64,000 nucleotides of DNA from Carnobacterium_A antarcticum (GTDB lineage Bacteria; Bacillota; Bacilli; Lactobacillales; Carnobacteriaceae): NCBI RefSeq assembly GCF_042658365.1, contig NZ_JBHSQC010000015.1; one strand, 5' to 3'. The notes below the pieces were generated by a model, which saw nothing but the letters and a program-made list of their open reading frames with translations, was not told the DNA's origin and searched no databases. Positions 34,063 through 41,815 of this stretch are shown here, in pieces (position 1 is the first letter of the stretch; every line of letters starts with the position of its first letter). Position numbers and translations under genes: made by a program.

Positions 34063-34150
34063 AAAGCATAACTTAATTTTATTTGCAATGCAACCTTTTT
34101 ATTTAGTTTAACTTAATTTTCTCTTTTTTAAGATTTAAAACACAACAGTA

Positions 34151-34189
34151 AAGTACCGTTTAAATCTAAAATAGACTTAAACGGTACTT
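34151..34189 (-). terminator. Terminator after the nucleoside deaminase gene
   Basis: AAGTACCGTTTA pairs with TAAACGGTACTT; the downstream minus-strand sequence is moderately T-rich. Confidence 0.7.
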
Positions 34190-34227
34190 ATTCTTCAATC
34201 TGTTTAAAATTCTTAAATAAACGGTTC

Positions 34228-34680
34228 CTACTGTTTATTTTGCCAAATTTCCATTGGGTTTTCCTGGCCTTCTTCTAATGGTATCTGCTTCATCGAAAGT
34301 TTTCGTTCTGATTTTGGTTTTTTAAAATCTGCATAAATTGCTTGAGAGGCGCCTAGGCCAGTTTCAGCAGCTGTCTCAACCGATGCGCAATAATATCCTT
34401 GCTTCATACCAGATAAATACATCGCTGCTAAACACATTGGGCACGGCTCTCCGCTGGCATATATCGTATAGTCCGATAAATCATGGGTTTGAAGCTCTGA
34501 CTGAGCTTTACGAATAGCCAGCATTTCAGCATGTCCACTGATATCATAAGTGTTATGCAGCTCATTCACACCTTCAGCGACGATTTCATTCTCTTTTACC
34601 AACACCGCTCCAAACGGCTGGCCTCCATTGCGAACATTTGCTGCTGCAAGTTCTACTGCTCTTTTCATAAATTTATCCAT
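34228..34680 (-). CDS. Nucleoside/guanine deaminase (cytidine deaminase fold)
   Basis: 150-aa zinc hydrolase. The HAEMLAI motif (about 51-57) gives one ligand and the proton-shuttle Glu; SGEPCPMCLAA (about 76-86) gives the two Cys ligands. Overall pattern and length fit the guanine deaminase (GuaD) branch better than tRNA adenosine deaminase. It follows the glucose dehydrogenase gene by 57 bp on the same strand. AAGGAG precedes ATG. Confidence 0.8.
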   Translation of the reverse strand: MDKFMKRAVELAAANVRNGGQPFGAVLVKENEIVAEGVNELHNTYDISGHAEMLAIRKAQSELQTHDLSDYTIYASGEPCPMCLAAMYLSGMKQGYYCASVETAAETGLGASQAIYADFKKPKSERKLSMKQIPLEEGQENPMEIWQNKQ

Positions 34681-34737
34681 TTGTTCTTCTCCTTCTTAAA
34701 TGGTTCTTTGGCTGGCACTATCCGTTTGATTAACTGC

Positions 34738-35523
34738 TCAACCTTTTCCTTCTTCAAATGATGGGTAAAGCGACATTCCACCATCCACAAATAATGTCGT
34801 GCCCGTTACGTAACTTGATTCTGCAGAAGCTAACCAAGCAGCGGCCGCAGCTACTTCTTCTGGTTTTCCGATGGTATTCATCGGAATCATCTCTAAAGTA
34901 CTTTCTTTTTTCTCTGGATCTTCAAATTTTTCAGCATTAATGGGCGTGTTGATAGCCCCTGGTGCAATGCTGTTCACTCGAATGCCTTTATGTGCATATT
35001 CTAAAGCGATTGTTTCATTAAACAACTTCACTCCGCCTTTACTTGCTGAATAATGCGCAAATGTCGGCCAAGGAATCCGTTCATGAACAGAAGATAGGTT
35101 AATAATGTTGCCCTTTTTATTTTTTTCTAAATAGTGGTTTAAAGCGGCTTTAGAACCTAAGAATACTCCTGTTAAATTGACGTTCAATACTTTGTTCCAA
35201 TCCTCCAATTTCAATTCATGGGTGGGAGATTGATTCTCCATTCCAGCATTATTGACCCATAAATCTAAACCACCAAAATTTTCCAAAGCTGCTTTCAATA
35301 AACTGTCTACTCCTTCTTCAGTTCCCACATCTGCTTGTACCGCAACTGCTTCGCCGCCTAATTTTTTCAAATCAGCAACCGTCTCTTCGGCACCTTCTTT
35401 ATCGCTGTGGTAATTGATGACAACGGACATTTTTTCTTCTGATAAACGCCTAGCAATGGCATTTCCTATTCCCTTAGAGCCTCCAGTAACGACTGCAACT
35501 TTTCCCTCTAAATCTTTATACAT
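34738..35523 (-). CDS. gdh: Glucose 1-dehydrogenase (SDR)
   Basis: 261 aa. Classical short-chain dehydrogenase: cofactor motif TGGSKGIG (about 13-20), NNAG (about 91-94), catalytic Ser, and Y-x-x-x-K in HYSASKGG. The C-terminal VDGGMSLYPSFEEGKG ending is characteristic of Bacillus-type NAD(P)-dependent glucose 1-dehydrogenases. It oxidises glucose to glucono-lactone with NAD(P)+. AAAGGAGG precedes ATG. It may be co-transcribed with the deaminase gene downstream. Confidence 0.85.
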   Translation of the reverse strand: MYKDLEGKVAVVTGGSKGIGNAIARRLSEEKMSVVINYHSDKEGAEETVADLKKLGGEAVAVQADVGTEEGVDSLLKAALENFGGLDLWVNNAGMENQSPTHELKLEDWNKVLNVNLTGVFLGSKAALNHYLEKNKKGNIINLSSVHERIPWPTFAHYSASKGGVKLFNETIALEYAHKGIRVNSIAPGAINTPINAEKFEDPEKKESTLEMIPMNTIGKPEEVAAAAAWLASAESSYVTGTTLFVDGGMSLYPSFEEGKG

Positions 35524-35641
35524 AAAACGTTCCTCCTTTAGAAGTTCTGCTTGTTTTATCTGTTTCTCTTATCTATTTTAATCTAAAGGATTTAGCTTCA
35601 TTAAGCAAAAATTCAGCTTGTCTGATCATAACGTGAACAGC

Positions 35642-35680
35642 AAAAAAGCTGACTGAGAAGGGTTCTCTCAATCAACTTTT
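35642..35680 (-). terminator. Terminator after the SMR pair
   Basis: On the minus strand AAAAGTTGATTGAGA pairs with TCTCAGTCAGCTTTT, followed by T. Confidence 0.8.
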
Positions 35681-35695
35681 GTGATTATTTCTTTA

Positions 35696-36010
35696 TCATG
35701 AGACAAGTTTTAACCCGATCGTTGCGACTAAAACCATTGCTATAAAAAGAATTCTTTTCCAATCTTTTGATTCGCCATACAGCAACATTCCTAGTATAGC
35801 CCCACCGGATGCTCCTATCCCTGTCCAAATAGCGTAAGCTGTTCCCATAGGAATGGTTTTCATCGCATATGAAAGGAAGAAGAAACTTACTCCAAAACCT
35901 GCTGCTAATAAAACTAACGATTGCCAATTGCGGTGTTGGTTTAGTCGATTGATCATCATGACACCCACTATTTCAAATAATCCGCCTGCAATTAATGAAA
36001 GCCACGCCAT
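35696..36010 (-). CDS. ykkD: SMR-family guanidinium exporter subunit (YkkD-like)
   Basis: 104 aa with four membrane helices and the membrane-embedded Glu in GGLFEIVGV (about residue 13), the SMR proton/substrate site. It works with its partner subunit as a heterodimer. The unit is controlled by a guanidine-I riboswitch, so the substrate is most likely guanidinium rather than a broad drug set. The start codon overlaps the stop of the partner gene (TAATG). AAAGGAG precedes ATG. Confidence 0.9.
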   Translation of the reverse strand: MAWLSLIAGGLFEIVGVMMINRLNQHRNWQSLVLLAAGFGVSFFFLSYAMKTIPMGTAYAIWTGIGASGGAILGMLLYGESKDWKRILFIAMVLVATIGLKLVS

Positions 36011-36351
36011 TACGAAACCTCTCCTTTTTCAGTTTTTTGTTCGGTCACTAACTTCAATCCTATAACGCCTGCCAGTAAAAGAAAAATCAGCAGTAATTTA
36101 CTGATATTTAAAGGTTCATTAAAGAAAATGATTTCAGAAAAAACCGTTCCTGCTGTTCCTAAACCAACGAAGACAGCATATACTGTTCCGACTGGAATGT
36201 ATTGGCTTGCTGCAATAATCAAATAAAAACTAAGTATTATTGCAAGAAGTGTTCCTAGCCATGCCCAAATATTAGCAGCATGGTTTAAACCAATCACCCA
36301 TAGCACTTCACAAACAGCGCCTAACAATACTTTTCCCCACTGCTTATTCAT
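36010..36351 (-). CDS. ykkC: SMR-family guanidinium exporter subunit (YkkC-like)
   Basis: 113 aa, four membrane helices, conserved Glu in GAVCEVLWVIGL (about residue 15). Longer C-terminal tail than its partner. First gene after the guanidine-I riboswitch; AAGGAG precedes ATG. Paired SMR genes of this arrangement are heterodimeric exporters, and those behind guanidine-I riboswitches export guanidinium (established for this riboswitch class). Confidence 0.9.
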   Translation of the reverse strand: MNKQWGKVLLGAVCEVLWVIGLNHAANIWAWLGTLLAIILSFYLIIAASQYIPVGTVYAVFVGLGTAGTVFSEIIFFNEPLNISKLLLIFLLLAGVIGLKLVTEQKTEKGEVS

Positions 36352-36385
36352 ATTAAAACTTCTCCTTCCTCATTTATTGCAAAAT

Positions 36386-36510
36386 AAAAAGCCCGAAAGT
36401 AAACTGGTTACCAGTTACTCCCGGGCTTTTGTCCCTCCGTGACACAGTAAAACTGTGCGTTTTCTCTCGGACCAGGCCAATCAGTTGATTGCGGAACCCT
36501 AGAAAACAAT
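36386..36510 (-). ncRNA. Guanidine-I riboswitch (ykkC class) with terminator
   Basis: Minus-strand blocks are CTAGGGTTCCGCAATC, CTGGTCCGAGAGAAAACGC, ACACGGAGGGACAAAAGCCCGGGAG in aptamer order. The last block continues into the terminator stem (AAAGCCCGGGAGTAACTGG with its complement and TTTTT, 36386-36428). Guanidine binding would prevent termination and turn on the exporter genes. Confidence 0.95.
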
Positions 36511-36531
36511 CGATTTGTGCAATTAATTATT

Positions 36532-36560
36532 AGTATAAAGACTATTTTTAATTAGTCAAG
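36532..36560 (-). promoter_or_regulatory. Promoter of the guanidine riboswitch unit
   Basis: TTGACT (-35, 36555-36560), 17-nt spacer and TATACT (-10, 36532-36537), just upstream of the aptamer. Confidence 0.75.
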
Positions 36561-36578
36561 AAGAATAGACGACCTGTA

Positions 36579-37103
36579 TCAATTCCTCCTTACTGCTTCC
36601 AATTCTAATAGTTTTTTCTTCATTGGCAGCTTTCCTCTATACCCTGAAATCCCACCATTTTTGTGGATTACTCGATGACAAGGAACAACGATTAAAACAG
36701 GGTTTTTCCCAATAGCCGTTCCGACAGCCCGAGAAGAACCAGGCTTATTGATCCTGCTGGCTATTTCTCCATATGAAGTCGTTGCGCCATACGGCAACTC
36801 CATTAATGCTGCCCATACTTCTTGTTGAAATGCAGTTCCAGTTGTATCGATCGGCAATTCAAACTGGCTTCTTTCCCCTTTGAAATACTCTTGCAATTGT
36901 TTAGCGTATGCTGCTAACTCGCCTTCGTTCTCTTCTAATAAGGCATAAGGGGTATATTTTCCAGCCCATTTTGTTAACTCGTCAAATCCTTCATCTAAAG
37001 AGCCGATAAAACAGAGCCCTTCTGCTGTAGCAGCTAAATAAAGCGGCCAATCAGGGTTGTCTAGCTGCCCATAAAAAATATGCGGTCTTTCTTTGTTTTC
37101 CAT
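36579..37103 (-). CDS. ogt: Methylated-DNA--protein-cysteine methyltransferase
   Basis: 174 aa. Removes alkyl groups from O6-methylguanine by irreversible transfer to its own Cys in the active-site motif VPCHRVI (about 132-138). The helix-turn-helix region (SYGEIASRINKPGSSRAVG) and the GYRGKLPMKKKLLELE C-terminus are complete. Stand-alone Ogt/AdaB type, not fused to an Ada regulator. GGAGGCGG precedes ATG at 37103; the longer frame overlaps the upstream acetyltransferase. It follows that gene by 31 bp, so the two form one transcript. Confidence 0.94.
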   Translation of the reverse strand: MENKERPHIFYGQLDNPDWPLYLAATAEGLCFIGSLDEGFDELTKWAGKYTPYALLEENEGELAAYAKQLQEYFKGERSQFELPIDTTGTAFQQEVWAALMELPYGATTSYGEIASRINKPGSSRAVGTAIGKNPVLIVVPCHRVIHKNGGISGYRGKLPMKKKLLELEAVRRN

Positions 37104-37134
37104 TATTTCCCGCCTCCTCTTTAGATATATTTGT

Positions 37135-37716
37135 TTACTTTGTTTCATTATTGATTTTTTTAATCGCTTTTGCTGGTACTCCTGCAACAACCGTATTCTC
37201 TGGAACGTCTTTAGAAACAACTGCTCCTGCAGCAATAACTGAGCCGTTTCCAATTGTGACGCCCGGCAGGATGGTTGAGTTGGATCCGATCCAAACATTT
37301 TCTCCAATAGCAACTGGAGAAGGATAAGTTGTGTTCCTTGTTTCTAAAGATAAACCATGGTTAAGTGTAGCAATCGTGACATTCATACCTATCAAGGTGC
37401 CATTTCCTATCCTAATTCCGCCTCTATCTTGAAAGGAACAACCTATATTGAAAAATACGTTTTTTCCAATAGTGATATTCTTACCAAAATTCGTGTAAAA
37501 CGGCGGATTACAGACAAAAGACGAATCGACTTTGCTGCCTGTCAGTTCGCTGAAAATATCTACGATTTCTTTTTGTGAATGATAGGATGTATTCAATGCC
37601 ATGGTAATTTTTTGAGCTTCATCACTGCATTGAGCTGCTAGTTCCTCCAATTCTTCGTCTTTATCTGGAATTGGGTAACCGTTCTTGCAAAAAGCTATAA
37701 ATTCTTTCATGTCCAT
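37135..37716 (-). CDS. Sugar O-acetyltransferase (maltose acetyltransferase-like)
   Basis: 193 aa. The N-terminal Mac helical domain (about 5-55) is followed by left-handed beta-helix hexapeptide repeats; the catalytic His lies in TLNHGLS (about 118) and the acceptor-loop/CoA region is WIGSNSTILPGVTIGNGSVIAAGAVV-type near 142-167. It transfers acetyl from acetyl-CoA to a sugar hydroxyl; maltose or galactoside specificity is not readable. First gene of a unit with ogt. Confidence 0.88.
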   Translation of the reverse strand: MDMKEFIAFCKNGYPIPDKDEELEELAAQCSDEAQKITMALNTSYHSQKEIVDIFSELTGSKVDSSFVCNPPFYTNFGKNITIGKNVFFNIGCSFQDRGGIRIGNGTLIGMNVTIATLNHGLSLETRNTTYPSPVAIGENVWIGSNSTILPGVTIGNGSVIAAGAVVSKDVPENTVVAGVPAKAIKKINNETK

Positions 37717-38094
37717 TAAAAAATCCCCTATCTTTCTTTTTTATTGATCATTTATTATACTTCTTATTTTGGCAGGCAGTTAATCGTATTTAACACGTAC
37801 TCTTTCAAGTATCTTGACTCCCTAAACTATCCGAATCAACGGGAATGTTTGGAAGAACTAATGAAAGTTTTAACAGTATTGCACTATATAATCTCGTTAC
37901 CCTGCCGCACGAATAGTTGAAGGAAATAGCTGGTATACCTTGTTTAACTAAATTTTAGCAGTTTCACATTAATTTTAACATATTGAGTTTGAAAAATAAT
38001 GGATACTGAGCTAGTTGTTTCGCGGTTTCGTTTAAAAGTATAAAAAACTTCAATTTAATGACTATTAGTCCAACAACAGCTAGAACCTCCCTCA

Positions 38095-38125
38095 TTGTTA
38101 ACCATACAAAAAATTAGGTTGACAA
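38095..38125 (+). promoter_or_regulatory. BirA operator (biotin box)
   Basis: TTGTTAACC (38095-38103), 13 nt, GGTTGACAA (38117-38125) is the inverted repeat bound by biotinyl-AMP-BirA. Its right half contains the -35 TTGACA (38119-38124), with TACACT (38142-38147) as -10. BirA should therefore repress its own operon. The rest of the 460-bp spacer 37717-38094 shows no gene or structure I can name. Confidence 0.9.
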
Positions 38126-38177
38126 CGCACCCTTTACCTATTACACTTTCATTATAGAAACTACAGAGGTGAATGAT

Positions 38178-39176
38178 ATGACAACAAAACAACGCGTATT
38201 AGCTTTTTTAGAAAAAAATAAAGGCACCGCTATTTCTGGACAAGAATTAGCGGATACCTTGAAAATTTCCCGGACTTCCATTTGGAAAGCCATCAATTTA
38301 TTGAAAGAAGAAGGTTATGCAATCGAAGCGATAACGAATAAAGGGTATTGTCTTTCGGCATCTTCTGATCTTTTATCTGCTGAAGCGATACGCCCTTTCT
38401 TGCTGCCGGAACTAAAAGAACGCCCTTTTCATATTTTTAAAACCACCGAATCGACTAATAATGAAGCAAAGAAAATAATCGTTGAACAAGCAAATACAGA
38501 AGCAATTGTCTTAACCGAAGAGCAGACAAAAGGAAAAGGACGACTAGGAAGATTTTTCTATTCTCCGCCTAAAACAGGCATTTACATGAGTCTTATTCTA
38601 AAACCACAGATGACTACAATGGATGCAACTTTGATCACAACTGCTGCGGCCGTCGCCGTTTGTTTGGCGATTGAAAAAGTAACCAAAAAGAAACCAAAAA
38701 TCAAATGGGTGAACGATATTTACTTAGACGGTTATAAAATTTCTGGTGTTTTAACTGAAGCCGTCACAAATTTTGAAAATGGAACGATCGAAACGATTAT
38801 TCTAGGAATCGGTTTAAATTTCAGAATGCCGCTTGAAGGATTCCCAGCTGAATTACAATCTATTGCAGGGAGTTTGTTGTCCACAGAAAACCCGGAAATA
38901 ACTCGTAATGAATTGATTGCTGAAATCACAAATCAATTTCACCATATTTATCAACAGATTGAAACAAGAGAGTACCTTGAAGCTTACAAAGAACGTTGCT
39001 TTGTCTTTGGGAAAAAAATCGACTTTAGACAAGGAAAACAAGAGTTTGAAGCTATTCCAATCGATATTGATCAACAAGGCGGCCTAATCGTTAAGATGGA
39101 AAATGGCGAGCAGCGTACTTTGTCTTATGGTGAAATAACCATCAAACGTCCGTTTAACAAGGAGAACCAAAAATGA
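38178..39176 (+). CDS. birA: Biotin--protein ligase / biotin operon repressor
   Basis: 332 aa. The N-terminal HTH_11 domain (about 1-62, SRTSIWKAINLL) identifies the repressor form; the ligase domain follows with KGKGRLGRFFYSP (biotinyl-5'-AMP loop) and KWVNDIYLDGYKISGVL. It biotinylates acyl-CoA carboxylases and represses biotin genes. The ATG at 38178 lies 6-7 nt after AGAGGTG; a GTG 3 codons earlier overlaps the ribosome site. The stop overlaps the bioY start. Confidence 0.95.
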   Translation: MTTKQRVLAFLEKNKGTAISGQELADTLKISRTSIWKAINLLKEEGYAIEAITNKGYCLSASSDLLSAEAIRPFLLPELKERPFHIFKTTESTNNEAKKIIVEQANTEAIVLTEEQTKGKGRLGRFFYSPPKTGIYMSLILKPQMTTMDATLITTAAAVAVCLAIEKVTKKKPKIKWVNDIYLDGYKISGVLTEAVTNFENGTIETIILGIGLNFRMPLEGFPAELQSIAGSLLSTENPEITRNELIAEITNQFHHIYQQIETREYLEAYKERCFVFGKKIDFRQGKQEFEAIPIDIDQQGGLIVKMENGEQRTLSYGEITIKRPFNKENQK

Positions 39177-39706
39177 AAATGAGTACAAGGGATCTCACCT
39201 ATTGCAGCATTATGGCTGCCTTAACCTTTATTAGCGGATTTATCAGTATTCCTCTTGGCCCTATCCCTTTAACGTTGCAAACGTTAGTTGCTTTATTGAC
39301 TGGATTACTGCTCTCAAAGAGGAATGCTGTTGTCGCACAAGGTTTGCATATTATTTTGATTCTTATCACAAGCGGATTTCAGTCTTTCCTCAGTCCAAGT
39401 TTCGGTTTTGTTTTTGGTTTTGCAGCTGGAGCTTACGTCATCGCCTTTATTTTAGAACAGTATCGGTTTACTATTAAAACTGTTTCACTAGCTGTTCTGG
39501 CAGGCTCATTAATTTTCTATCTCATTGGGCTTCCATACATGGCCCTCATCTTAACAGGATACCTGGGAGTTAATTTATCGGTTTTCCAGATTTTCCAAAT
39601 GGGAATGTTTGTCTTTATTCCCGGGGATATCATCAAAGCTATCATCGCGGTCACCCTTGGTTTGCGGCTACGCGGAAAAATCGCTCGTTCTCAAACATCC
39701 GTTTAA
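39173..39706 (+). CDS. bioY: Biotin ECF transporter S component
   Basis: 177 aa with about six membrane helices and the BioY signature ISIPLGPIPLTLQT (about 23-36). It binds biotin and docks with the shared EcfA/A'/T energising module encoded elsewhere. The start codon overlaps the birA stop (ATGA), so expression is translationally coupled and controlled by the BirA box. No biotin biosynthesis genes are nearby, which suggests dependence on uptake. Confidence 0.95.
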   Translation: MKMSTRDLTYCSIMAALTFISGFISIPLGPIPLTLQTLVALLTGLLLSKRNAVVAQGLHIILILITSGFQSFLSPSFGFVFGFAAGAYVIAFILEQYRFTIKTVSLAVLAGSLIFYLIGLPYMALILTGYLGVNLSVFQIFQMGMFVFIPGDIIKAIIAVTLGLRLRGKIARSQTSV

Positions 39707-39804
39707 AATATTCGCTAATATATGGTTTTAATTTTAGTTAACGGATTAGACTAGAAGAAAAATTTGAATTTTAAATTACCCTATAATAAAGTGAGCTGCT
39801 TATT

Positions 39805-40797
39805 TTAATCAGCTGTTTCTGGCATGGTAATGCTAGAAGGATCGATGCCAAGCGATTCCGCCGTTTCTTCATTGATAAACAATTCTAAATGATCTGAGGT
39901 TTCTACTGGCATTTCAGCTGGGTTTTTCCCATTCTCAATTATTTCCAATGCCATCCGAGCCGTTTGACGTCCTAAATCTTCGTATTTGATACCGTAAGTT
40001 GCCAATCCTCCAGATTCTACCATTCCAGCTGAACCTGGAACTACTGGCAAGTCGTATTCTTTTGCAATCTCGCTGACAGTCGGCATCGTGCTGGTCAAAG
40101 TGTTGTCTGTTGGAATGTAAACTCCGTCAACTTCTTCAGCAAGCGTGGTCATAACTTGTTGAACATCGTTCGTTGTTGTAACGGTTGATACTTTAACCTT
40201 TACTCCAGCAGCTTCAAGAGCTTTCTGTGCTAAATCGGCTTGGATCTTAGAATTGGGTTCACTGGAATTGTAAATAATGCCAATCGTTTGAGCATCAGGT
40301 GTGAGAGACAGCAACAAAGAAACTTGGTCTTCAATAGGCACCATGTCGCTTGTTCCTGTAAGGTTCGTACCTGGAACGTCATTGCTTTCCACTAAACCGG
40401 CATCGACAGGATCAGTGATAGCCGTAAATAAAATAGGATCTTGACTAGTCAGATTAGCTAATGTTTGAGCCGCTGGGGTTGCGATAGCCAAAATCACGTC
40501 ATTTTCTCCCGCTAATTGATTGCTCATACTTTGCAGATTCGCTTGGTCTCCTTGGGCATTTTGGTAATCAACCACTAAATTTTCTCCTTCAACGTAACCA
40601 GCTTCTGCCAGTTCGCTTAGAAACCCTTCTCGTGCAGATGTTAATGGACCATGTTCCATAAATTGCAATATGCCTACATGTACTACTTCATCTTCTTTGC
40701 TGTCTGCTGAATTGCCGCATGCCGCCAAACTCAATGTGGCAATGAGTGCTATAGCTAAACCAGCCAGCTTATTGTTTATTCTTTTTCCATTTTTCAT
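39805..40797 (-). CDS. TrpX-like ABC substrate-binding lipoprotein
   Basis: 330 aa. The signal peptide ends in lipobox LAAC (Cys about 27). Residues about 40-320 form the type I periplasmic-binding fold of the DUF534/TrpX family (GILQFMEHGPLTSAREGF; AIATPAAQTLAN; TDPVDAGLV), proposed to bind aromatic or hydrophobic amino acids. The permease and ATPase genes that normally follow are absent: bioY ends 98 bp away on the opposite strand. AGGAGG precedes ATG. A roughly 400-nt leader with an attenuator lies upstream. Confidence 0.85.
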   Translation of the reverse strand: MKNGKRINNKLAGLAIALIATLSLAACGNSADSKEDEVVHVGILQFMEHGPLTSAREGFLSELAEAGYVEGENLVVDYQNAQGDQANLQSMSNQLAGENDVILAIATPAAQTLANLTSQDPILFTAITDPVDAGLVESNDVPGTNLTGTSDMVPIEDQVSLLLSLTPDAQTIGIIYNSSEPNSKIQADLAQKALEAAGVKVKVSTVTTTNDVQQVMTTLAEEVDGVYIPTDNTLTSTMPTVSEIAKEYDLPVVPGSAGMVESGGLATYGIKYEDLGRQTARMALEIIENGKNPAEMPVETSDHLELFINEETAESLGIDPSSITMPETAD

Positions 40798-40894
40798 TTC
40801 TTCTTCCTCCTATTTTTGTGCTTACCCAAACTAAAAGTCCATCAGCACTTCTTTTTTGGATAAGCAGTTAATAATAACTTGCTTTTCTAACCAA

Positions 40895-41019
40895 TAAAAA
40901 ACACCCACTTAGATTTTGTATAAAATCTAGGTGGGTGTTTCGTCTTCGCTTAACAAAAAGACGTTTTAGTATAAAAGTTACGTGATAACCACCTAGATTT
41001 TAAATTTCATCTATGTGGC
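40895..41019 (-). promoter_or_regulatory. Candidate four-arm transcription attenuator
   Basis: Minus-strand arms: 1 GCCACATAGAT (41009-41019), 2 AAAATCTAGGTGG (40989-41001), 3 CCCACCTAGATTTT (40922-40935), 4 AAAATCTAAGTGGG (40904-40917), then a T run (40895-40900). Pairs 1:2 and 3:4 are compatible; 2:3 excludes both. So 3:4 is a terminator and 2:3 an antiterminator. A T-box was considered, but the UGG would lie inside the helix rather than in a bulge. Confidence 0.65.
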
Positions 41020-41066
41020 ATAATTCATCAAACTCAAAGAGCTCTAGCCATTATAGATACAAACAA

Positions 41067-41097
41067 AGTTGTTAGTTGTTTGCATCCATGAGTAATC
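41067..41097 (-). other. Hairpin in the TrpX-like leader
   Basis: GATGCAAACAAC and TTTGTTTGTATC form a stem of about 11 bp with one G-U pair, between the leader ORF and the attenuator. It could be a pause or a ligand-binding arm. Confidence 0.5.
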
Positions 41098-41101
41098 ATT
41101 T

Positions 41102-41179
41102 CTACAAACAGCATCTAAGATAGCTAAAGTAATAATTATTTAATTGTAGTTGATTCTGGATTGCTGACTGCTTTTCCAT
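41102..41179 (-). CDS. Candidate 25-aa leader peptide
   Basis: Short ORF in the leader RNA of the TrpX-like gene. ATG at 41179 has GAGGG 6 nt upstream. Residues 14-21 read NNYYFSYL, so three Tyr and one Phe fall within five codons; the peptide ends RCCL. Such clustering is what a ribosome-stalling leader peptide would show. The ORF ends about 80 nt before attenuator arm 1, farther than in classical trp-type systems. Translation is unproven. Confidence 0.4.
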   Translation of the reverse strand: MEKQSAIQNQLQLNNYYFSYLRCCL

Positions 41180-41212
41180 AATGATCCCTCACAATTTGAA
41201 TTTGATAAACAA

Positions 41213-41241
41213 AGCATACTGAATAACGATATGGAAGTCAA
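41213..41241 (-). promoter_or_regulatory. Promoter of the TrpX-like leader
   Basis: TTGACT (-35, 41236-41241), 17 nt and TATGCT (-10, 41213-41218). Implies a leader of roughly 400 nt. Confidence 0.7.
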
Positions 41242-41313
41242 CTTTTTTTACTATGCTGGCGACACTTAGAATGCAAAAATCATCTCAAAAATCCATAGAA
41301 GCGCATATAGTGT

Positions 41314-41417
41314 GCTTGCCTACCTTATCGATAGCAATTTAAAAGACTTAAGGTACTAAAAAGGAGTTTGCCTACCTTATCAATAGACATTTAATAGCTT
41401 TAAGGTACTCAAAAGGG
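41314..41417. repeat. 52-bp hairpin repeat, locus A (two tandem units)
   Basis: Two exact-length 52-bp units start at 41314 and 41366, each beginning G[CT]TTGCCTACCTTATC and containing TACCTTA...TAAGGTA as an inverted repeat. The following sequence (TTCAGGCGCCTATATTTTTT) also resembles the end of locus B at 63608-63742. It lies between the copper operon and the TrpX-like leader. Confidence 0.85.
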
Positions 41418-41506
41418 TTCAGGCGCCTATATTTTTTATTTTATGCCGATTTCACTCCTATCATTACTAAAAAAAGAGAAACTAAAGGTTAAAATAGATT
41501 AAAAAG

Positions 41507-41544
41507 AAAAACAGCCGCCAATTTAATCAGCAGCTGTTTTTTTT
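41507..41544 (-). terminator. Terminator of the cop operon
   Basis: AAAACAGC pairs with GCTGTTTT with A/T runs on both sides, just downstream of copZ. Confidence 0.75.
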
Positions 41545-41559
41545 CGTTTTTTCACTACA

Positions 41560-41772
41560 TTAGTTTGCTGTTTCTACAACTTTATATTTCGTATCAGCCA
41601 GCGCTTCTTGAAATACCGATTCATTGATGTCTTTTTGGCTTTCTACCGTAGCCGTCTTACTGTCTAAATCGATCATCACGCGTTCAACGCCGTCTACTGC
41701 TTGAAACTTTTCAGCAACCGTACTGGCACAGCCTTCACATTTCATGCCTTCAATCGTTAATTCTTTTTTCAT
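41560..41772 (-). CDS. copZ: Copper chaperone CopZ
   Basis: 70-aa heavy-metal-associated domain with the copper-binding motif GMKCEGC (about 9-15). Shuttles Cu+ to the ATPase or to the CopY repressor in the cytosol. Last gene of copY-copA-copZ, 43 bp after copA; AAAGGAGA precedes ATG. Confidence 0.94.
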   Translation of the reverse strand: MKKELTIEGMKCEGCASTVAEKFQAVDGVERVMIDLDSKTATVESQKDINESVFQEALADTKYKVVETAN

Positions 41773-41815
41773 TTTATCTGTCTCCTTTAAATTTAGTGGT
41801 CTTGCTTTTTTCTAT

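Noticed and set aside
35696..36351. General multidrug resistance SMR pump
   Set aside because: The guanidine-I riboswitch points to guanidinium as the physiological substrate.
40895..41241. T-box riboswitch before the TrpX-like gene
   Set aside because: A TAGGTGGTTATCACG segment looks t-box-like, but there is no TGGNACC bulge, no clear specifier loop, and GGTGG is paired in the alternative helix.
41314..41417. CRISPR array
   Set aside because: The repeated unit is continuous (52 bp, no unique spacers), imperfect between copies, and no cas genes are present.
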